Assembly: GCA_950097015.1 (NCBI GenBank) | Contig: CATNEN010000024.1 | Span: forward strand, 3,043,501 to 3,107,500 | Origin: Macrostomum hystrix | Lineage: Eukaryota > Platyhelminthes > Macrostomidae | Direction: 5' to 3' | Length of the DNA stretch: 64,000 nt | Part shown: piece by piece, positions 60,765 to 64,000 of the stretch | Layout: every line of letters starts with the position of its first letter | Position numbering within the stretch: the first letter of the stretch is position 1 | The notes under the pieces: model-generated | Told to the model about the DNA's origin: nothing | The model's database searches: none | What the model saw: only the letters and a program-made list of their open reading frames with translations | Made by a program: the position numbers and the translations under genes

Positions 60765-63032
60765 ATGTCTCTGATCGCGACGGATCAATGCAGAGTTAAC
60801 GGTGATCATCACACTGTGGAGCCCGCCAGTCCGACGGCAACAGCGGTTGGCATTGAGCGGCTCCAGCAGGAGAATCGCCAACTCCGGGTTCAGATAGAAG
60901 AATTGGCTGACGCCTGGGACAGCGTCCGCTTCGACGTCGGCGAAGAATGCGCGGTCAGGGAGCGGCTCCAAGCGAGCCTGCAGGAGGCCCGGTATGAGGC
61001 CGAAGCTGAGCGCTCTGCCAGACAGGCGGCTGATCGGCGCGCCGAGGCGGCCGAAGCTGAGGCGGCGAAAAGCGCCTCGAGCATGGCGGCGCTGACTGAG
61101 CGTTGCGATCGAGCATTGCGCGAGAGGGCGGAGCTTCGGACGGGCACCGCGGAACTCAGAGCCAAGCTGGAGGCTGCTGTTAGGTTGGAATTCTGAAATG
61201 AGTAGGCTATATGATTAGGGCTGGAATTCTTTGAGGATACTGCTGTGGATATTATGAGCTGTATAAAAATTAAACATGACTAGGTCCATTGAGTACACTT
61301 TAGCCTTTGAGTACGGCTAGGCGAGTTGAGTATGTCTAGCTGAGTTGAGTACGGCTATGTGAGTTGAGTACGGCTAGGTGAGTTGAGTATGTCTAGTGAG
61401 TTTATTAGGGCTAGGCGAGTTAAGTAGTGCTAGATAAGTTTATTACGGCCAGATCTCCTGAGAACTGAGAACTTTCAGACAAGCTGAATCTCCTCAACAT
61501 CGCACTTTCAACCATCAATTCCACAGAGAGTTAGATAAATTTCGCGAAGAAAATGCCGAGCTAAAAGCGCAACTCCATGCAATGTCTGCGCTGCAAACGC
61601 CGCAGTCGACGCCGCAGTTGTCGCCGCAGCCGCTGAAGCTGTCCAACAACCAGCGTCAAGCAGACGGTTGTGACGTTGAAAGCATTCGACGGCTGAAGCA
61701 GGAAGTAGGTGCGATGCGAAGCTCTGCTTTGCCGGAGAGCAGCTCTGGAAAGTCGAAAGGACTGATTAGTAACAAGTGAGCACAGCTTCTCAAATGACGA
61801 ATGAAGAATGCAAAAGAAACGATGCAGACACTGAACCGATACGCTCTTTACTGATATGCATACCAAGTCCTCAAATGGCAACTTCATTTTTTGTTTCTCT
61901 TTCTCTCCAGCAATCCAAGCCGCTCCAGTGACGGACCATTCGAACCAGCCAATCACCGCCGCGCGAGCAGCCCCTCTGATCGGCGTCGAATCGCTGATCC
62001 GCGCGCCGTTCAGTCCTCCGGATCGAGACGATTCAGCGCCGCGGTCGACAAGGTGAACGACGATGCGATCGTTCTCGGCGGCAGCGCCATGCTAGTGCGA
62101 CTGCATCGGCTGGAGAGAGAGAATAAGGCACTGAGGCGTCGGCTGGACATTCCCAAGGACTCCAGCCTGCCAGCCAGTGTCTTCTATGGTGAGAACCAAC
62201 GACTAGCCTGTCCTGAGCACTGCTTAATCCTAAGCTTTCTCATCGTTTCTGCAGCTCCCTGAAACACCCACCCCAACTCGATCGCATACATTTCTACAGC
62301 CACCTCACTCCCTGAAACACCCACCCCAACTCGATCGCATACATTTCTGCAGCCACCTCACTCCCTGTAACCCCCATCCCAACTCGATCGCATACAATAC
62401 TGCAGCCACCTCACTCCCTGTAACACCCACCCCAACTCGATCGCATACAATTCTGCTGCCACCTCACTCCCTGTGATTACACCCACCCCAACTCGATCGC
62501 ATACATTTCTACAGCCACCTCACTCCCTGTAACACCCACCCCAACTCGATCGCATACATTTCTACAGCCACCTCACTCCCTGAAACACCCACCCCAACTC
62601 GATCGCATACAATTCTGCTGCCACCTCACTCCCTGTAATTACACACACCCCAACTCGATCGCATACATTTCTGCAGCCACCTCACTCCCTGTAACCCCCA
62701 TCCCAACTCGATCGCATACAATACTGCAGCCACCTCACTCCCTGTAACACCCACCCCAACTCGATCGCATACAATTCTGCAGCCACCTCACTCCCTGAAA
62801 CACACGCTCCGAATTAACGAAAGTGCAAAGCCTATCCTAACCCTTGTTAGCGCCTGATCCATCCTGTCTTATTATTTTTTCATCAGCTGCCAGACGCGAT
62901 AGTTCTGGCCAGACCCAAGTGCCCGATGTCCGCATCGGTCATGTCGAAGCTCGTCGCCTGAATGTCGAGCGATGGACAGCGAGACACGCGCAGCTTAAGC
63001 AGCTGCTTGAAGATCGATTCGGCTGTTCCTAA
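60765..63032 (+). CDS. coiled-coil protein of unknown family, four exons
   Basis: Exons 60765-61183, 61527-61775, 61911-62188, 62887-63032; GT-AG with matching phases, 363 residues. Residues about 27-150 form a long charged coiled coil (IERLQQENRQLRVQIEELAD; an Ala/Glu/Arg-rich stretch with RQAADRRAEAAEAEAA; ELDKFREENAELKAQL). The middle is Ser/Pro-rich and basic (QTPQSTPQLSPQPLKL, RRASSPSDRRR). Near 265-285 a second heptad segment reads VRLHRLERENKALRRRLD. The C-terminus is NVERWTARHAQLKQLLEDRF then GCS and stop. A scaffold, cytoskeletal or leucine-zipper role is conceivable; no family could be named. Introns 1 and 3 hold minisatellites; the 135-bp intron 2 holds none. Confidence 0.82.
61300..61450. 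repeat. short irregular repeat in coiled-coil gene intron 1
   Basis: About seven 19-20-bp units around GAGTTGAGTACGGCTAGGT, with GAGTATGTCTAG variants and decayed ends. Confidence 0.85.
62262..62808. repeat. 53-bp minisatellite in coiled-coil gene intron 3, about 10 copies
   Basis: Units contain CACCCACCCCAACTCGATCG, CATACATTTCTACAGCCACC and TCACTCCCTGAAA, with small length changes. Starts about 75 bp after exon 3 and ends 80 bp before exon 4. Confidence 0.94.
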
Positions 63033-63289
63033 GCCGCGTTCGATGTACGAATGAACTGTCTTGTTGCGTTCAACGAGCAAATTAGAAAAGGCTCTCGTAT
63101 TTTATACTCCAGATACGCTCGAATGTCTTATGTATTTACAATTGCACAAGCAGCTCAATGCACGGCAGAAGTTGGCGTTTTGCTGTACATTTTACTTAGA
63201 CATGTACGAGCACCTTTTTAATCTTTCAATCCTTATAGCAAAGTCAGTTTATTTTAATCCTGTAGTTACCCACTTAACAAAACCATGAA

Positions 63290-63696
63290 GCACCTGCAGG
63301 CAGGTGTGAAGCTACAAGTCCATTTCACTAAAGCTTTTATATAGTATGGCAAATAAAAGTACAAACGCTTAAAACAACTTTAATTTCTATGCATTAATAG
63401 AAATTTAATTATGTAAACATATATATTTTCAATTATGTTGCTACAATTCACACCTAAATGACTTTCTTTAGTAGGTATATATCATATCATACTCCTAAAA
63501 TGTTTTCTAAGACTCCTCGCATAAAATATTTAATACTTTTTAAACTGTGACCTGAGATGCATTAAAGTCTTAACAAATCAGATAAAAAAGAGTTATCAAA
63601 CTATAGAATAACATTAAAAAAATTATATAGACAGTGAATTAACATTCAATAATACTGATGTAAAAAGTTACTCCTTAACACGAAAAATCACCACAG
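63290..63696. other. AT-rich convergent intergenic region
   Basis: Lies between the coiled-coil gene (plus) and the partial minus-strand gene. No gene or repeat recognised. Confidence 0.45.
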
Positions 63697-63770
63697 GGGG
63701 GTATTTCAAATACGCGCTGCCTACTTCACGACAGCTCCCAAACCGAATGACCGATTTTCGTGAAATTCCA
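63697..63770. mobile_element. fragment of repeat family C
   Basis: TATTTCAAATACGCGCTGCC, CTTCACGACAGCTCCCAAAC and GACCGATTTTCGTGAAA match 58696-58762 and the reverse complement of 30093-30165. Confidence 0.75.
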
Positions 63771-63855
63771 CCACCTGAATCAAATAATCATGTGAAACTG
63801 CTAGTGTTCTTACTTAAAGCATTCAATATGACGTTGCAATAGGTAGCCAAATTAT

Positions 63856-63999
63856 TTAGCAATTTGATGAGTCACCGTTGAACGGCTTCCACTCGGGCAA
63901 AGTGTCACGGCGTGCACAGCGGCCGTTGCACTGGAGATTGAGGTAAATGGACACTGTATTGTTGTCACCGACAATGTTCAGTAGAGAGTCCGTCTGGTT
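63856..63999 (-). CDS. 3' end of an unidentified gene (partial)
   Basis: From the right edge, the minus-strand frame reads 47 codons to a TAA at 63856-63858, with NIVGDNNTVSIYLNLQCNGR, three cysteines, an N-glycosylation-type NNT, and the ending PFNGDSSNC. The codon choice and the compact acidic, Cys-containing tail suggest an extracellular or secreted protein. No family recognised. The start of this exon lies outside the window. It converges with the coiled-coil gene. Confidence 0.45.
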   Translation of the reverse strand, partial: NQTDSLLNIVGDNNTVSIYLNLQCNGRCARRDTLPEWKPFNGDSSNC

Positions 64000-64000
64000 G

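Overview
The window is eukaryotic nuclear DNA from an invertebrate animal. The genes are split by GT-AG introns, encode animal-type signalling proteins, and sit among tRNA-derived SINEs, LINE remnants and a hAT-type DNA transposon. Moderate GC content and very heavy minisatellite load would fit a free-living flatworm such as Macrostomum or another lophotrochozoan, but nothing here proves the species.

Layout. 1-9384 lies inside the last visible intron of a classical protein kinase C gene on the minus strand and is filled by four stacked tandem arrays (units of 24, 20, 33 and 33/36 bp). Seven PKC exons run from 25376 down to 9385: pseudosubstrate, C1A, C1B and C2. The kinase exons lie beyond the left edge. 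Head to head with it, a five-exon rhodopsin-type neuropeptide GPCR runs on the plus strand, 26627-38568. A short hAT-like element (38965-40176) abuts the stop codon of a minus-strand single-pass membrane protein (exons 40185-40579). Next come a complete six-exon trypsin-like protease (minus, 45443-43051), a two-exon RING E3 ligase of the RNF5/RNF185 type (plus, 48167-49674), a three-exon FBXO8 orthologue (plus, 51734-53266), one unrecognised candidate exon (57459-57789), a four-exon coiled-coil protein (plus, 60765-63032), and the 3' end of an unknown minus-strand gene at the right edge.

About 29 kb of the 64 kb, summing the arrays listed, is tandem repeat. Nearly every long intron or promoter carries its own minisatellite, while short introns carry none. 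The largest array (8.8 kb, 20-bp unit) makes up almost the whole intron between the PKC C1A and C1B exons and shows a 3,280-bp super-period. Two arrays can be traced to the tRNA-like heads of local SINEs, and one SINE family shares its 3' tail with a LINE remnant in the same window. These links between SINEs, LINE and satellites are the most interesting structure here.

The genes do not form a pathway. PKC and the GPCR could share a divergent promoter region of 1.25 kb, and RNF5/185 and FBXO8 are adjacent ubiquitin-pathway genes whose flanking arrays share a sequence core. All exon boundaries were inferred by eye from splice signals, reading phase and family resemblance; no transcript or database evidence was available.
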